DNA of 64,000 bases. Source: Cercospora beticola (lineage: Eukaryota > Ascomycota > Dothideomycetes > Mycosphaerellales > Mycosphaerellaceae). Shown one piece after another: positions 1-10,246 of the stretch (the stretch's first letter is position 1; every line of letters starts with the position of its first letter). Location: NCBI RefSeq assembly GCF_033473495.1, contig NC_088938.1, positions 1,860,001 to 1,924,000 on the forward strand, read 5' to 3'. The translations under genes were made by a program, and so were the position numbers. The notes under the pieces were generated by a model. That model was not told the origin of the DNA and did no database searches. It saw only the letters and a list, made by a program, of their open reading frames with translations.

Positions 1-1
1 C

Positions 2-997
2 AAAAAGTCTATGAGCTGGGTCTCTGAAGGCATCACATACAGCTCACCTTACCCTTTCACAATTGCAACAACCTCGACATTCGAAGTGCCTGGTCAATAC
101 AGTTCTGCATCCAGTTCCAATGTAGACGAAAGTAGCAGTGGCACCGCGTCTCAGCCCGCAACAATGCCGACGACCAGTCCAAGACCAGCGTGCCCAGGAA
201 CGTACGATGAAGCCTGTGGTGCGCCATCTTCCTCGGACGATCCGTACTGCTCGAACTCCTAGGGCAACACATACGCAATTCAATGTGGGCGTGGTTTCAT
301 TGGGACCATTATTCCGCAGGATCAGATCGTGATCACGATCGTACCGGACTCCTACAAAAGAGATATCCTTCCCGACGTCCCAAAGAGAGTCATCGTGCCG
401 AACTATGCCTCTTGCTCAGCCACGTGCGATAACACGGCGGGCTGTGTGGCCTTCCAATTTGAGCCCCCGAATAACTGTACGCTCTTCAGTGAAGTGACTG
501 GCACTTACGATCTACCAGGAGGCGTCGGCGCTGCCTCAGTCCCAGATACGTCTAATCCTCCGAGCTATGCCGTTCCTACAACTTCGTCTTCTGCTGGATT
601 ACCGTCTGGCTATACCGACTTAGTGCTTTCATCCTCGACCGCATTAACTACGACAACGGCATACACTTCGCCTTTGAGTGGATCATCGTCGAAAACTTCT
701 TCATCCCACATCGTGAGCTCCACAGCGATCTCCATTCTTCCACCACTAGTCACAACAGGCTCGAGCGCAATCACAGGCATTCCTCCCACCACTGCGCTGC
801 AATCTACCAGTTCAGCGCAAGGCACGACCAGCACTCCGGGCATTCTTACCACACGCGTGCCTAGCACCTGTCCTCGCGTTGTCTCCGGCACTGGATACAC
901 CACAATTACGAAGACATACACAATGACAACATGCGGAGCAGGCGAGGTCTGCGCCAATCCCGACTATACAGCTATCGGAAATTATGCAGGTTATTAG
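2..997 (+). pseudogene. PAN/apple-domain Ser/Thr-rich protein, 5' end cut by window, in-frame stop
   Basis: The reading frame is open from the window edge, so the true start lies upstream. An in-frame TAG at 260-262 interrupts it, and coding-like sequence continues in the same frame to 997. The part after the stop has a Cys-rich PAN/apple-like module (C-S-A-T-C, G-C-V-A-F-Q-F, N-C-T-L-F spacing) and then a long Ser/Thr-rich stretch typical of fungal secreted or wall-attached proteins. The residues on both sides of the TAG (PYCSNS before, GNTYAIQCG after) look like one continuous domain. A 61-nt GT..AG intron (202-262) would remove the stop but shift the frame. I infer a recent nonsense allele, a pseudogene or a base error. 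Function is unknown beyond carbohydrate or protein binding suggested by PAN modules. Confidence 0.55.
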
Positions 998-1407
998 CAA
1001 CCTTGAAGGACCATTCATCAAGACGACCACAAACAGTCGAGGAAAGTCTGTAGTTATCTTGCTGGGCTCTCGGGCACATCGTTCGCGATGTGGCCGCATT
1101 CACACGAAAGGCCATTCATGAACAGCCTTTGTTCCCCTATAACATTCGTATAGTTATAGAATGTATTCAACTCGCGTCTGGGGCACTGTAGCGAAACACG
1201 GAAACGACAGAACTGTTCGGCTAATCTTGGCGACCGACAGTGTGGATCTGGACCTCAATAACGGAAGACCTTGCCTGTCCGCCGCTCTCTGCACTATCGC
1301 TGACGCGTGGTGACTGCTCTCCAGTCAGCTACAGTACGAATTGTTCTCATTAGATGTCGTGGGCCATATCTTCCACAACCAGAAAAGGATAGTCCACGCA
1401 GACCTGC
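998..1407. other. Intergenic, no gene seen
   Basis: This lies between the PAN-type gene and the GNAT gene. Short ORFs on both strands have no recognisable motif. The right part should hold the GNAT promoter; no clear TATA element was seen. Confidence 0.5.
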
Positions 1408-1956
1408 ATGGCAACCTCTTCCAGCTCTGCTCACAGACTCGATGTCCGCCTGACCGACTGGAACGACAAAAACGCCGTTGCATTGAGAGCAAGACAACGA
1501 CAAGAGATTTATTCCGAAAACGAAGGCAGGCAAGGCACGGTACTCTCAGCAGAAGACGTCCCTGTTTTTGTCGTCGCAACTTACGACGAGACCACTCCTG
1601 TTGCTTGCGGTGGACTGCGACCTCTCTCATCCACTGTGGCCGAAGTCAAAAGAATGTACGTCGTGCCAGAGTTCCGAGGACGAGGGTATGGCGCTGCGGA
1701 CATGGTATTGCAACAGCTTGAGACTCAGGCCTGCCAGCGGGGCTGGAACATTCTGCGGTTGTCAACTGGAGCCCATATGCTCCGGGCGCGAAGGTTCTAT
1801 GAAGGTCGTGGGTTTTATGAGATACCGTTGTATGGGGCTTACGTGGAGTCAACGTGGACCGTATCTTATGAGAAAACTCTGAGAGCGGACTCGTCCTGTG
1901 ATACGTCATGTTCGAGGCGACGAATGCCTTACGATCCCTTCTTCTGTATCAGCTAG
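1408..1956 (+). CDS. GNAT-family N-acetyltransferase
   Basis: This single-exon gene encodes 182 residues. It carries the GNAT core: a strand-turn-strand with ACGGLRPL, the VKRMYVVPEFRGRGYG segment at about residues 80-97 (acetyl-CoA pyrophosphate loop, R/Q-x-x-G-x-G/A), and a late helix with ARRFYEGRGF at about 128-137. Members transfer acetyl from acetyl-CoA to amines or amino termini; the substrate cannot be read from sequence. The ATG at 1408 is the first in frame and places the fold about 12 residues from the N-terminus. The last ~20 residues, with several Cys and Arg, lie beyond the usual GNAT fold and may be a non-conserved tail. No intron is needed. Confidence 0.85.
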   Translation: MATSSSSAHRLDVRLTDWNDKNAVALRARQRQEIYSENEGRQGTVLSAEDVPVFVVATYDETTPVACGGLRPLSSTVAEVKRMYVVPEFRGRGYGAADMVLQQLETQACQRGWNILRLSTGAHMLRARRFYEGRGFYEIPLYGAYVESTWTVSYEKTLRADSSCDTSCSRRRMPYDPFFCIS

Positions 1957-2295
1957 GCGCACTTCCAACATTGAAGAGGTATGCTGCTGATGAATGTAGT
2001 GACGTGAGCATAGATAGTAGAAGCGTTAATTGCACTGTGTTTTTTGTTGCATCGGTGTGTTGAGTTGCCTTTCCACCATTCATCTATACTCGGGACGGTC
2101 GATGGCCAAGTCTTGCTCGTTTATCTGCGGCTTCTTTCTTAATACATGTATGTCATGAGGATGTTGAAGTTGATGTCGAAGTGCGAAGTGCACTGACACA
2201 CATCCCCCACTTTCTCGGACCACGCACCTCCCCTTGCAGGCAGCTCATACATTAGAGGCACACCGCGTCTACACATCCCGCCAAACACGCCCAAC
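1957..2295. other. Intergenic / cap2 promoter, nothing specific
   Basis: Spacer between the GNAT gene and capping protein beta. No coding signal. It presumably contains the GNAT 3' end and the cap2 promoter. Confidence 0.5.
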
Positions 2296-3185
2296 ATGGC
2301 CACAACAGATCCTTTTGATGCAGCGCTGTATGTTTGCCCATCGCCTCTCACGCGACAACGCTGACCCGCTCCTCTAGCGACCTCCTCCGCCGCCTTCCAC
2401 CCTCCTCCACCCAGCAAAACCTCAACGGCATCATCTCTCTCCAACCTTCGCTGGAAGAAGACCTTCTCTCCTCCGTCGATGTCGCTTTGACATCCAAACG
2501 CTGCACCAAAACTGGCCGCGACTACCTCTGCTGCGACTACAACCGCGACGGAGACTCGTACCGCTCGCCCTGGTCCAATGAATTCGAGCCTCCGATAGCC
2601 GAAGACGATGCCGCCGACTTGATCCCCTCTGGTCGCGTACGCCGCATGGAGGAAGTCTTGAACCAAGGCGTCGATGTCTACCGAGAGCTGTACTACGAAG
2701 GTGGCATTAGCAGCGCTTACCTCTGGGCACTGGACGAGGGATTCGCAGGCGTAGTGCTGTTCAAGAAGAGCGTGAGTGGATCGGCTGCAGGAAAAGGCGG
2801 TTGGGACAGTATCCATGTGCTGGAAGTCAACGAAGCCGCGACGAAGAGAAGCGCGCACTATAAATTGACATCAACAGTCATTCTGGATCTCGGGCTGCAA
2901 TCGAATGCCGTGGATAACCTAGAACTGGCGGGGAATTTGACGAGACAGACACAACAAGACAGTCCTTTGCAGGGACTCCGGGATGCCGAGATCGAACAGA
3001 GTCACGTCGTCAACATCGGCAGGATGGTGGAAGATATGGAGACGAGGATGAGGAATATGCTACAAGAGGTGTATTTCGGGAAAGCGAAGGATGTGGTCGG
3101 CGATCTGAGGAGTATACAGCCGCTGAGCGAGGCGGAGAAAGATCGTGCGGCGCATAGGGAGGTGATCGATAAGATGGGGCGATGA
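2296..3185 (+). CDS. cap2: F-actin-capping protein subunit beta
   Basis: Two exons, 2296-2327 and 2378-3185, give 279 residues. The 50-nt intron (GTATGT..CTCTAG, branch CTGAC) joins MATTDPFDAAL directly to DLLRRLPP, the invariant N-terminus of CapZ-beta. Further family landmarks are CDYNRDGDSYRSPWSN (about 67-82), YYEGGISSAYLW, GFAGVVLFKK, WDSIHVLEV, YKLTSTV and the C-terminal VYFGKAKDVV helix. Length matches fungal orthologues. The protein forms a heterodimer with the alpha subunit and caps actin barbed ends at cortical patches; the alpha subunit gene is not in this window. Identification is firm. Confidence 0.96.
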
Positions 3186-3465
3186 GAGAGTGATACAGAC
3201 TGGCGCGGAAGCTGCGTGGTCAGGCGTGCGCAAATGGACGGCAGTGGCCATGGCTGTCAGTAGAGCGTCGTGGCGTGACGACGCCAGTCATGCGACCAGA
3301 TGAAGCATGATTATAAGATACAGGTACGAAATGCATGAACAAATCAGCTTCTACTTGATCAGCTATCACAATACCCATGAGCGGTCGGCCATTGACCGAT
3401 CCTTCAAGGCCTGAGCTACTGACCGACCAGAATCTGCGGCATCATCCCAAGCCCCTGGAACAGCC

Positions 3466-4548
3466 ATGGCCATATTGCAAGGCATGCCTCCGAACAAGCG
3501 CCTCAATGCCTCAACTGGAAAACGACAACCCGGTCAAACCAAACCTCTTCCCGAACTCCCTCTCGTCAAACATAAGCCCTCTTCTCTGATCGCCATCACC
3601 AACACTACTCTCCCACTCTCATCTCTTCGTCTCAAAGACATCGACCTCCACAAACTCACTCTCAATCTTCCTCGCCGCCAACGAACCGGAAAATGGTTCT
3701 CTCACCTCCCCTCTCCAGCAGGCCTCTTCAGCACCCTACCTCCAAGTCTCCGCCGCAAGATTTTCACTCTCGCCATGAAATTCCCTGAACCCTTCGTCAT
3801 ACACGCCTACCGCGACGAAGGAAACCGCCTGGCTCATGGACCCTACGTGAAAAGGAAGTCTGGCAGTGGGGGAAGCTCGTCTAGCAATGAAAGGGAGAAT
3901 CTCCTCGCTCTCACCCGCGTCAGCAAAGCGATACGCTACGAGACACATTTGCTATTCTATCAGCAGAACACATTCTACATCAACCATGATCCGGATTTTC
4001 AAGGCAACGACGCGAAGAGCGTACTCACAAAATTCCGCACTATGATCGGCGAGGAAGCCTTTCAACGGATCCATGGTTTAGGATGCTGTTGCCAGGTGAG
4101 GAACGAACGGGTCTCGAGAGTTCTGTGGCCGAGGGGTGAAATTGGAGGTCAAGTCATCGAGATTGTGAAGCGGTGTGTCGGGGCTCTGGAGGAGGTTGAC
4201 CTACAAGGAAACAGGTCAACCGAAAGGAGATGGGGAGGAGAGGTCAGGTTGGAGATCTGTTTGGAAGGATTGATGAAGAGACGCGAGAAGAAATCGTTGC
4301 GTTCTACAGAGCGAGGAGAAAGGTTGCGGAAAAATGCGCAGCCGAGCTTCTCGATGAGGATTCAACTGGACCTGGGCCTTCCAACATGTATGTGGGATCG
4401 ACATCTGGCAAAATGGGCCAAATTGGCTGATGAGGCGGAGAAGAGAGGCGATATGCTTCGGGCGAGAGGGCTCAGAGAGGTGGTCAAAGAGATGCGAAGC
4501 GCTGAAGGCAAGCTGGAGAGCGTACTGCCTTTGCAAAGGAGGATTTGA
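3466..4548 (+). CDS. 2EXR/F-box-like fungal protein
   Basis: A single-exon 360-residue ORF. A low-complexity basic N-terminus of about 85 residues is followed by LPPSLRRKIFTLAMKFPEP (about 90-108), which resembles the LPxELRxxIw core of fungal 2EXR and F-box-like proteins, and by LLALTRVSKAIRYETHLLFYQQNTF (about 146-170), the typical second half (L..VcrqiR.E....fy..NtF). The C-terminal third is rich in Arg, Lys and Glu and probably helical. No catalytic motif is visible. Members of this expanded family may act as ubiquitin-ligase adaptors, but that is unproven. ATG 3466 is the first in frame. Confidence 0.7.
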   Translation: MAILQGMPPNKRLNASTGKRQPGQTKPLPELPLVKHKPSSLIAITNTTLPLSSLRLKDIDLHKLTLNLPRRQRTGKWFSHLPSPAGLFSTLPPSLRRKIFTLAMKFPEPFVIHAYRDEGNRLAHGPYVKRKSGSGGSSSSNERENLLALTRVSKAIRYETHLLFYQQNTFYINHDPDFQGNDAKSVLTKFRTMIGEEAFQRIHGLGCCCQVRNERVSRVLWPRGEIGGQVIEIVKRCVGALEEVDLQGNRSTERRWGGEVRLEICLEGLMKRREKKSLRSTERGERLRKNAQPSFSMRIQLDLGLPTCMWDRHLAKWAKLADEAEKRGDMLRARGLREVVKEMRSAEGKLESVLPLQRRI

Positions 4549-4958
4549 TGTCCACTATGCAAGCGGCAGTGTACCAGCTGTCCAGTCGGAGTGACCACAA
4601 ATGTAAAGATGTACTACACTGGACGATTTGGAATGTAGAGGCAATTGTGACGTGACTCAATATAATTAATCTTCAAACCCAATCCTGGCCGTTTTGGTTC
4701 GCGAGTCAGTGAAATGTGCGTCAGCCTTGCGTACCTGTGCGACGAAACGTAGTGTGTCTTCTTGATGAGCGAATAAGACTCGTGGCCAGCAAACGTGATA
4801 ATTCTCTGTACTAGTCTTCCCGGCTATATGTCTGCGTTGACAGGTTACTAAGCGAGCTACGATCCCAACTGTCTGCACTTATGCATTAGGTGACAGGAAA
4901 CGTCGAAGAGGTGGGAAGTGGGACTTGCGCGAGACACGATGCATGCCTAGGCAATACA
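4549..4958. other. Intergenic between convergent 3' ends
   Basis: This lies between the stop of the 2EXR-like gene and the stop of mph1 on the opposite strand, so it holds two 3' UTRs. No gene seen. Confidence 0.5.
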
Positions 4959-7900
4959 TCAGTCATCATCGTCGCTTTCTGTAACCACTCGTCTCTTCCT
5001 CCCTTTCGCGAAGGGTCTGACATCGATTTCCACCACGTCATCCTCTTCGAGATCCGCTTCCAAATCAAGCTCCATCTCTTCCTCGCTCTCAACGATCTCA
5101 TCCACATCGCTGAGTCGACTTCGCACTCCCTGCTTCAGCCTACCACGCTTTGGAGCAGGCGTGATAGGTTGGGAGGAGCTCATCATGCTAACCTCATCAC
5201 TGGGTGCCATGAAAGCAAGATCTTCACTGTCAGGTTGCTCCTCCTCCTCCTCCTCGCCGCTTGTGTCGCGGGAGCCAAGTTCCTCACCCAACGCGACCTG
5301 CGTAGGGATACGCATCGCAGCTGGCGTGCGCTCAGGACTCGATTCTTCTCCTTCGGCGGCCGCATCACCGTAGGATGGTTCGCGTTGCAGGGCCCGTTTC
5401 TTCCTCGGTCTTCCTCGAGGCTTGGGGGCAGGCTGCGGTCGCACTGGAAGTGGTAGCTCGGGTTCTGAATCGGGCTGGGCTTCCTCTGGTATGCCGCCGA
5501 CTTTGATGCGGCGAACTCGTGCCCGTGACTTTTTGGTGGGAGCCCTCCCAGCTCGCCCCTCGGTCTCGCTGTCGGATGGTATCGTTGTCGGCTGCAGATC
5601 GGTGGTTTCCTTCGGCCGCACGGCAGGATGTTTCGTGACAGCAGCAGGAACGATTCCAGATGCAGACTGTGGTTTTGGACCTCTATTTCTTATTTGTGGA
5701 CTGACAAGTCGATACTTGGCTAGGCCAGCGTCTTCTAGGTCACTCAGATGCAGAGCTTCGTTGAGCTGAAGACACTTCGCAGTGGTGATCTCGTGCACCG
5801 CTTTCATTGTCTTCTCGGCTAGCAGAGCAGCTCGACCATGACTGATATACTTGGTGGATCCAAGGTTCCGCAACTTCTCGGGAAAGCGTTCAAGATCAGG
5901 GCCAGCCATAACCCCGTCCAAATCCGCGTCCGCAGTGCGGGCGTACTTCTCTTCCAGCTCTTGTTGTTGCTCGCGCGTGAGCAACACCTCCTCCAACGGC
6001 GGCAGAAGAGCGATCTCTGGCTCAGGGGTGATGGCACGTGTGATTGGCATTGATACCTTCTGGAAGACGGGAGTCGTGTGCTTCTTCCTTGACGCTGCCG
6101 GCTTTTTCTTTGCCACGACACGAGTACTGTCATCATTATCACCTTCGCTGTCCGAATCCAGCTTCGATGCCTTGACAAACCCCGTTCGAACATTGTCTGG
6201 CATGTGGAACTTCTTCGGAGGTCGTTTAGTTTTGCCTCGTCCCTTGCGATGCTTCTCGTTGAGGTCCACAGGCTGTGTATTCTCAACCGGGATCTCGACC
6301 GGTCTCTTGTCGGGCACTGGCTTGAATTCTCTCGGTAGGATGCGAGGGCTCTGGTCGTCTCGGTAGGAGTATTTCGTTGCATCTGCGATCGTCTTCTGGA
6401 TGTATGCATAGTTGTCCTGAGCTTTCTCATAGTCTCTCTCCTCTTTGCCCTTCGTCAGCAAGAGTTCAACCTTGCCGGTCCGCTTTCGCCCCGTGCGCCC
6501 GATTCTTTGAAGCATGCGGATAGGAGATGAAGATGCATCGTAGCAGACGATCATGTCCACAGTACCAATGTCAAGACCTTCCTCGCCAATCGACGTGGCG
6601 ATTAGTGTGTTGTACTTTCCGGCCTTGAAGTCCTGGATGATCTGGTTCTGCTGCTTCTGGTTCATTCCCTCCTGCCCTTTCGACGCAGCTTGGCCAACAA
6701 ACACATGAGGCCGGATCGTGGGCTCGTTACGCTTCAAGACCCGGCAGATCTCTTCTGTGCTGTCTCTGTAGCTAGCGAAAATCATGATGCGAGTTGCGCT
6801 CGGTGGCACATCACTGCCTTGCCTCCCTTCGCCAGCGTCCAGGAAGTGGTTGAGCACAATTTCGCGCAGGTACTCGAGCTTCGGATGGCCGATGAAATCT
6901 GGATTGTTAGTCCAGGTCCGAATAGTGCCCATCATTTTCACAAAATTCTGATCTTGTGCGATGTTCGCAGCAGTCTTGCCCTTCTGGGCACCACTCTCCA
7001 CCTCTCGCTGAAAGTTGAGCACACATGAATAGAAGGGCCCGATGCCATGGTGTTTGAGTAGCCCAATACTATGGGCCAGGCTGGACAACACGTTGAACGC
7101 GGCGTTCATCATGCCTTTGACCGGCATGGGTGCTTTCCGGCCAGCATCAGACTGTGTCCATTTTGTCCGAGCTTGTGTAAGACCGTAGGCAGTCAGTGCG
7201 AGTGGATCGTTAGACCAGTATGCATTCTGTCCACGAATCTTGTCAAGCAGTGGTCTCAAAGTCTTAGCAAACAAGTCCATGATCAGCTCCTGCTCAGGGC
7301 TAAAGTCGAAGACTTGAGTATCGGTGTGCTTCTCATGAGTGTACTGCCTAATGTCGAGGGAGCTCTCAGTGCGAAGCTCAACACGCGCAATGCCAAGGTT
7401 GTCGATGACAGCTTGAACGGCCTCAGTTGTGGAGCCAGGGGTGGCAGTGAGAGCCAGCACGCGGAAGCTGCTGTTGAATCGACGCAGAAATTGTACGACT
7501 TCAGTGTAAGCATATGCGCCAGTCGCTTTGTGCGCCTCATCCACCACGAGTAGCACGAACTTCTTTGGGTCGCATATACCAGTCTTCAGATCGTTGATGA
7601 CTGTTTGTGGCGTCATGAAGAACACCCGTTTCTCAAGCCATTGATCAGCTCGAGCTGCTGGAGTTGTCTCGCCAGTCATTAGTACTGTGTCTCCCTTGGG
7701 TATGCCAACGATGCCATAACACGCGTCCATCTGCTGGGCGATGAGGGGCTTCGTCGGCGCCATAAAGACAATTTGCGCATCTTTCGTCCAACGATAGTAG
7801 TTCAGCATGACTGTTGCTGCGATGAAAGTTTTCCCTAGCCCTGTCGGTAAGGCGACTAGAGTGTTGTGGAAAAGACTTCGCGACACAATGTTGAATTGGT

Positions 7901-8951
7901 AGTCACGTATGCTACCGATGTTCGTAGGGTATACCCAGGTTGCCATTGCTTGCTCGTCGAGCTTGTGGTGAGTCGGGTTTTCATCGCGATTCGCCAGGGG
8001 CCAGGCATGCCTTTTCTGTGCTGCTTGAGATGCAGTGAGATCTTGTGTCGCAGGCTGACCGAATATCGTCATCTGCTTGAGACCATCTTGTGGTCCACGG
8101 AAATTCACAGGACGGGGTGCTTGAGATTGATTCGGCTGTGACGACAACTCGATAACGGCATTCCTGTTCGGCGATTTTTCAGGCGAAGATGAAGAAAAAG
8201 CGTCCTCCGGTAGATCTGCTAGATCCTGTGTCGCATCAAAATTGGCTTGGGTTCCCGTGCCCACGTGTTGCTTTGCGTAGCGGCGTCTTGCCAATTCATC
8301 TTCCTCTGCTTGCAAACGTGCGGCCATAGTCGCATCATCCTCTACGACAGGTGCACGGACCCGACCAGGCACTGACTGGAAGTAGTTGCCAATGCTGTTG
8401 ATAGCAGCCGCCTTGATACCAGCGGCTCCATCCGGCATGTCACTGCGCTTCGCTGGAAATGCCAGAGGCACCGGCGGTTTCGGTCGTTTCCATACTGCGC
8501 CTCTGAAGGCTTCGGGTCGCTCATCAAGGCCATGTTGTGTTTGGGTATAGATCATATCTGGGAACCTGCCTCCTTGCTCAGGGACGTGAATCTTGAATCG
8601 GCTCACCCTGGGGACTTCCTGCACATCGCCAGGGAGTTCCCCAGGCAAATATGGGTTGTCTTCAATGTCATCGCTACCTCCACTGGTGGCCTGTGTGAAG
8701 CCATTGGCCGTACTTTGCAAGTTAGCAGAGACCTTCGGCGGGCTATGTGCCTCCTCGTCCGTCTCCGACCACTCATATTCGACATCGCTGGCTCCATCGA
8801 CATTTGATGGGCCTTTCCGAGTCACCCGGCGGCGCTTGGGGGGCCGGGAAGATGGCTCAAAGTCATGAGGCTGGGATGCTTCTGCCTGGGTGGCAGCGAT
8901 AAGAAATACTGTGTCATCGTCGTCGGTTCCAAAGTCGTCACTGTGCGGCAT
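4959..8951 (-). CDS. mph1: ATP-dependent DNA helicase Mph1 (FANCM family)
   Basis: An uninterrupted 1330-residue ORF. The core is an SF2 helicase: Walker A ALPTGLGKT at about residue 367, VVDEAHKA (DEAH) at about 470, ALTATPG (motif III), an IMIFASYRD strand, and ATSIGEEGLDIG plus QRIGRTGRKR (motifs V and VI) near 790-820. The long helical insert between the two RecA lobes and the LYNYYRW-like stretch after motif I place it with Mph1, FANCM and Hef. The N-terminal ~330 residues and the C-terminal ~450 are disordered, Lys/Arg- and Asp/Glu-rich, ending in an acidic ESDDDD tail. The family remodels forks and D-loops in error-free lesion bypass. A divergent promoter is shared with the GFA-type gene. 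Confidence 0.95.
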   Translation of the reverse strand: MPHSDDFGTDDDDTVFLIAATQAEASQPHDFEPSSRPPKRRRVTRKGPSNVDGASDVEYEWSETDEEAHSPPKVSANLQSTANGFTQATSGGSDDIEDNPYLPGELPGDVQEVPRVSRFKIHVPEQGGRFPDMIYTQTQHGLDERPEAFRGAVWKRPKPPVPLAFPAKRSDMPDGAAGIKAAAINSIGNYFQSVPGRVRAPVVEDDATMAARLQAEEDELARRRYAKQHVGTGTQANFDATQDLADLPEDAFSSSSPEKSPNRNAVIELSSQPNQSQAPRPVNFRGPQDGLKQMTIFGQPATQDLTASQAAQKRHAWPLANRDENPTHHKLDEQAMATWVYPTNIGSIRDYQFNIVSRSLFHNTLVALPTGLGKTFIAATVMLNYYRWTKDAQIVFMAPTKPLIAQQMDACYGIVGIPKGDTVLMTGETTPAARADQWLEKRVFFMTPQTVINDLKTGICDPKKFVLLVVDEAHKATGAYAYTEVVQFLRRFNSSFRVLALTATPGSTTEAVQAVIDNLGIARVELRTESSLDIRQYTHEKHTDTQVFDFSPEQELIMDLFAKTLRPLLDKIRGQNAYWSNDPLALTAYGLTQARTKWTQSDAGRKAPMPVKGMMNAAFNVLSSLAHSIGLLKHHGIGPFYSCVLNFQREVESGAQKGKTAANIAQDQNFVKMMGTIRTWTNNPDFIGHPKLEYLREIVLNHFLDAGEGRQGSDVPPSATRIMIFASYRDSTEEICRVLKRNEPTIRPHVFVGQAASKGQEGMNQKQQNQIIQDFKAGKYNTLIATSIGEEGLDIGTVDMIVCYDASSSPIRMLQRIGRTGRKRTGKVELLLTKGKEERDYEKAQDNYAYIQKTIADATKYSYRDDQSPRILPREFKPVPDKRPVEIPVENTQPVDLNEKHRKGRGKTKRPPKKFHMPDNVRTGFVKASKLDSDSEGDNDDSTRVVAKKKPAASRKKHTTPVFQKVSMPITRAITPEPEIALLPPLEEVLLTREQQQELEEKYARTADADLDGVMAGPDLERFPEKLRNLGSTKYISHGRAALLAEKTMKAVHEITTAKCLQLNEALHLSDLEDAGLAKYRLVSPQIRNRGPKPQSASGIVPAAVTKHPAVRPKETTDLQPTTIPSDSETEGRAGRAPTKKSRARVRRIKVGGIPEEAQPDSEPELPLPVRPQPAPKPRGRPRKKRALQREPSYGDAAAEGEESSPERTPAAMRIPTQVALGEELGSRDTSGEEEEEEQPDSEDLAFMAPSDEVSMMSSSQPITPAPKRGRLKQGVRSRLSDVDEIVESEEEMELDLEADLEEDDVVEIDVRPFAKGRKRRVVTESDDDD

Positions 8952-9473
8952 CTCTCATTTCGTCAAAGTCTTGTCGTTGATGTTGCGGCATGAGGTGGCA
9001 ACCGGAAATGGGAAGCGCGTTCCAGTCGCGTCGGCCGTCGCGAAACCGACACGATCACGTGAACACAATTTTTCCCCACTTCTGCGCTGTTGGCTGTGAA
9101 GCACGATGACAACATGCCGCTGATCGAGATCCGCCCATCACAGTCTCCATTATTGCTTGGATCCCTATAACAGCAGGACCGCAGTCCGTTTCAAGCTCCA
9201 TGACATTGACTTCACCTGTCACCCGACATGGACGACAACGGAATGTACCTGGAGAAGCTGCGGAATTGTCAGCAGCTCGAGTAAATGACCACGAGAGCGA
9301 CAACACAAATACGTGCGGAGTCGTGTTGGTCTAGAGCTTCACCTACGTCAAGCTATCTTGCCTCGAGTAATGGTAATTCTCCTTTCTTCTCCTCCTCGGC
9401 CTTCGTATATCCAGCGTCTGCTCCCAATTCCCTTCTCCTCCTCTCCTTCATCACCTAACATACAGTCTCCAAA
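8952..9473. promoter_or_regulatory. Divergent promoter region, mph1 / GFA-type gene
   Basis: A 522-bp spacer between two divergent start codons. A pyrimidine-rich tract (about 9370-9470, repeated CTCCT/TTCTC blocks) precedes the GFA-type start, a common feature of fungal promoters. No specific operator was recognised. Confidence 0.4.
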
Positions 9474-10107
9474 ATGCCAAACGCACCCACCGGCGATCCC
9501 AAAGACCACGACGTGTCCGAGTTCTCAGAGAAGCTAAGCGGAACATGTCTCTGCGGTAGCGTGACAGTCACAATCACCGACAACGAGCTCTTCACGAAAC
9601 GACGCGGCCATCTCTGCCATTGCGCCAATTGCCGAAAAGTCGCCGGCTCCTACGTCGCGAGCAACTTACTCATCGAACAAGAGAAAGTGTCAATCGAAGA
9701 CAAAGATGGAACACTGAAGACATACGAAGACTATGCGACACTGAGCGGGAATGCCGTACACAGGACATTCTGTGGTAAAGACGGGAAGTGCGTTGACATT
9801 TCTCCTCTGATTTCCAATGCATGATTTCTGGGCGGTTGATCTGGTTACTGACATTCACTCACCATTTCTCAGCCCCATCAAATCTGAAACAGAACTCTAT
9901 CCGGGCAAAGTCGTGCTCAAAATGGGCATCTTCCCTCGAATTCCGCAACCAGAAGCAGAAGGGTTTGGACTGCATAAACATGATTGGCAAGGTAGCCATG
10001 ATGGCATTGACACGTATGAGATCAAGTGGGCAGGTCCGGATAAGAAATTGATGAAAGAAGGTGCGGAAGAGGATGAGCCAGATATGGTTTCTAAAGGTGT
10101 GCAGTAG
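9474..10107 (+). CDS. GFA/CENP-V-type zinc protein (glutathione-dependent formaldehyde-activating fold)
   Basis: Two exons, 9474-9787 and 9873-10107, encode 182 residues. The 85-nt intron (GTGCGT..TTCTCAG, branch ACTGAC) joins FCGKDG to NPIKSE, reproducing the family's FC-x-x-x-G-(S/N)-P-(I/L) stretch. Other landmarks are GTCLCGSVTVT at about 23-33, HLCHCANCRKVAGS at about 45-58 with its CxxC zinc pair, and PGKVVLKMGIF. GFA-like proteins share a Zn-binding fold, and most fungal copies have no known substrate. The usual second Cys of the late FCxxCG motif is Asp here, so the structural zinc site may be altered. An enzymatic role in formaldehyde-glutathione adduct formation should not be assumed. 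Confidence 0.85.
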
Positions 10108-10246
10108 AATGCCCTTTTTGACACAACTTGTACAGGAAGCGCGTGAGAACCGGCGACGATTAACAAGAAGGATTGTACGTACTGTAAAGCGACTGAAGGC
10201 GCCCTAGATGAGAGACCAAGTGAAGAGCAAAGCTTTGTGACTTCCC

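Noticed and set aside
329..997. Independent gene starting after the TAG in the PAN-type frame
   Set aside because: The apparent start is GTG and lies inside the PAN domain; same frame as the upstream part.
5230..5265. CTC/CCT microsatellite
   Set aside because: It encodes the poly-Glu part of the Mph1 tail on the minus strand; kept as coding sequence, not a separate feature.
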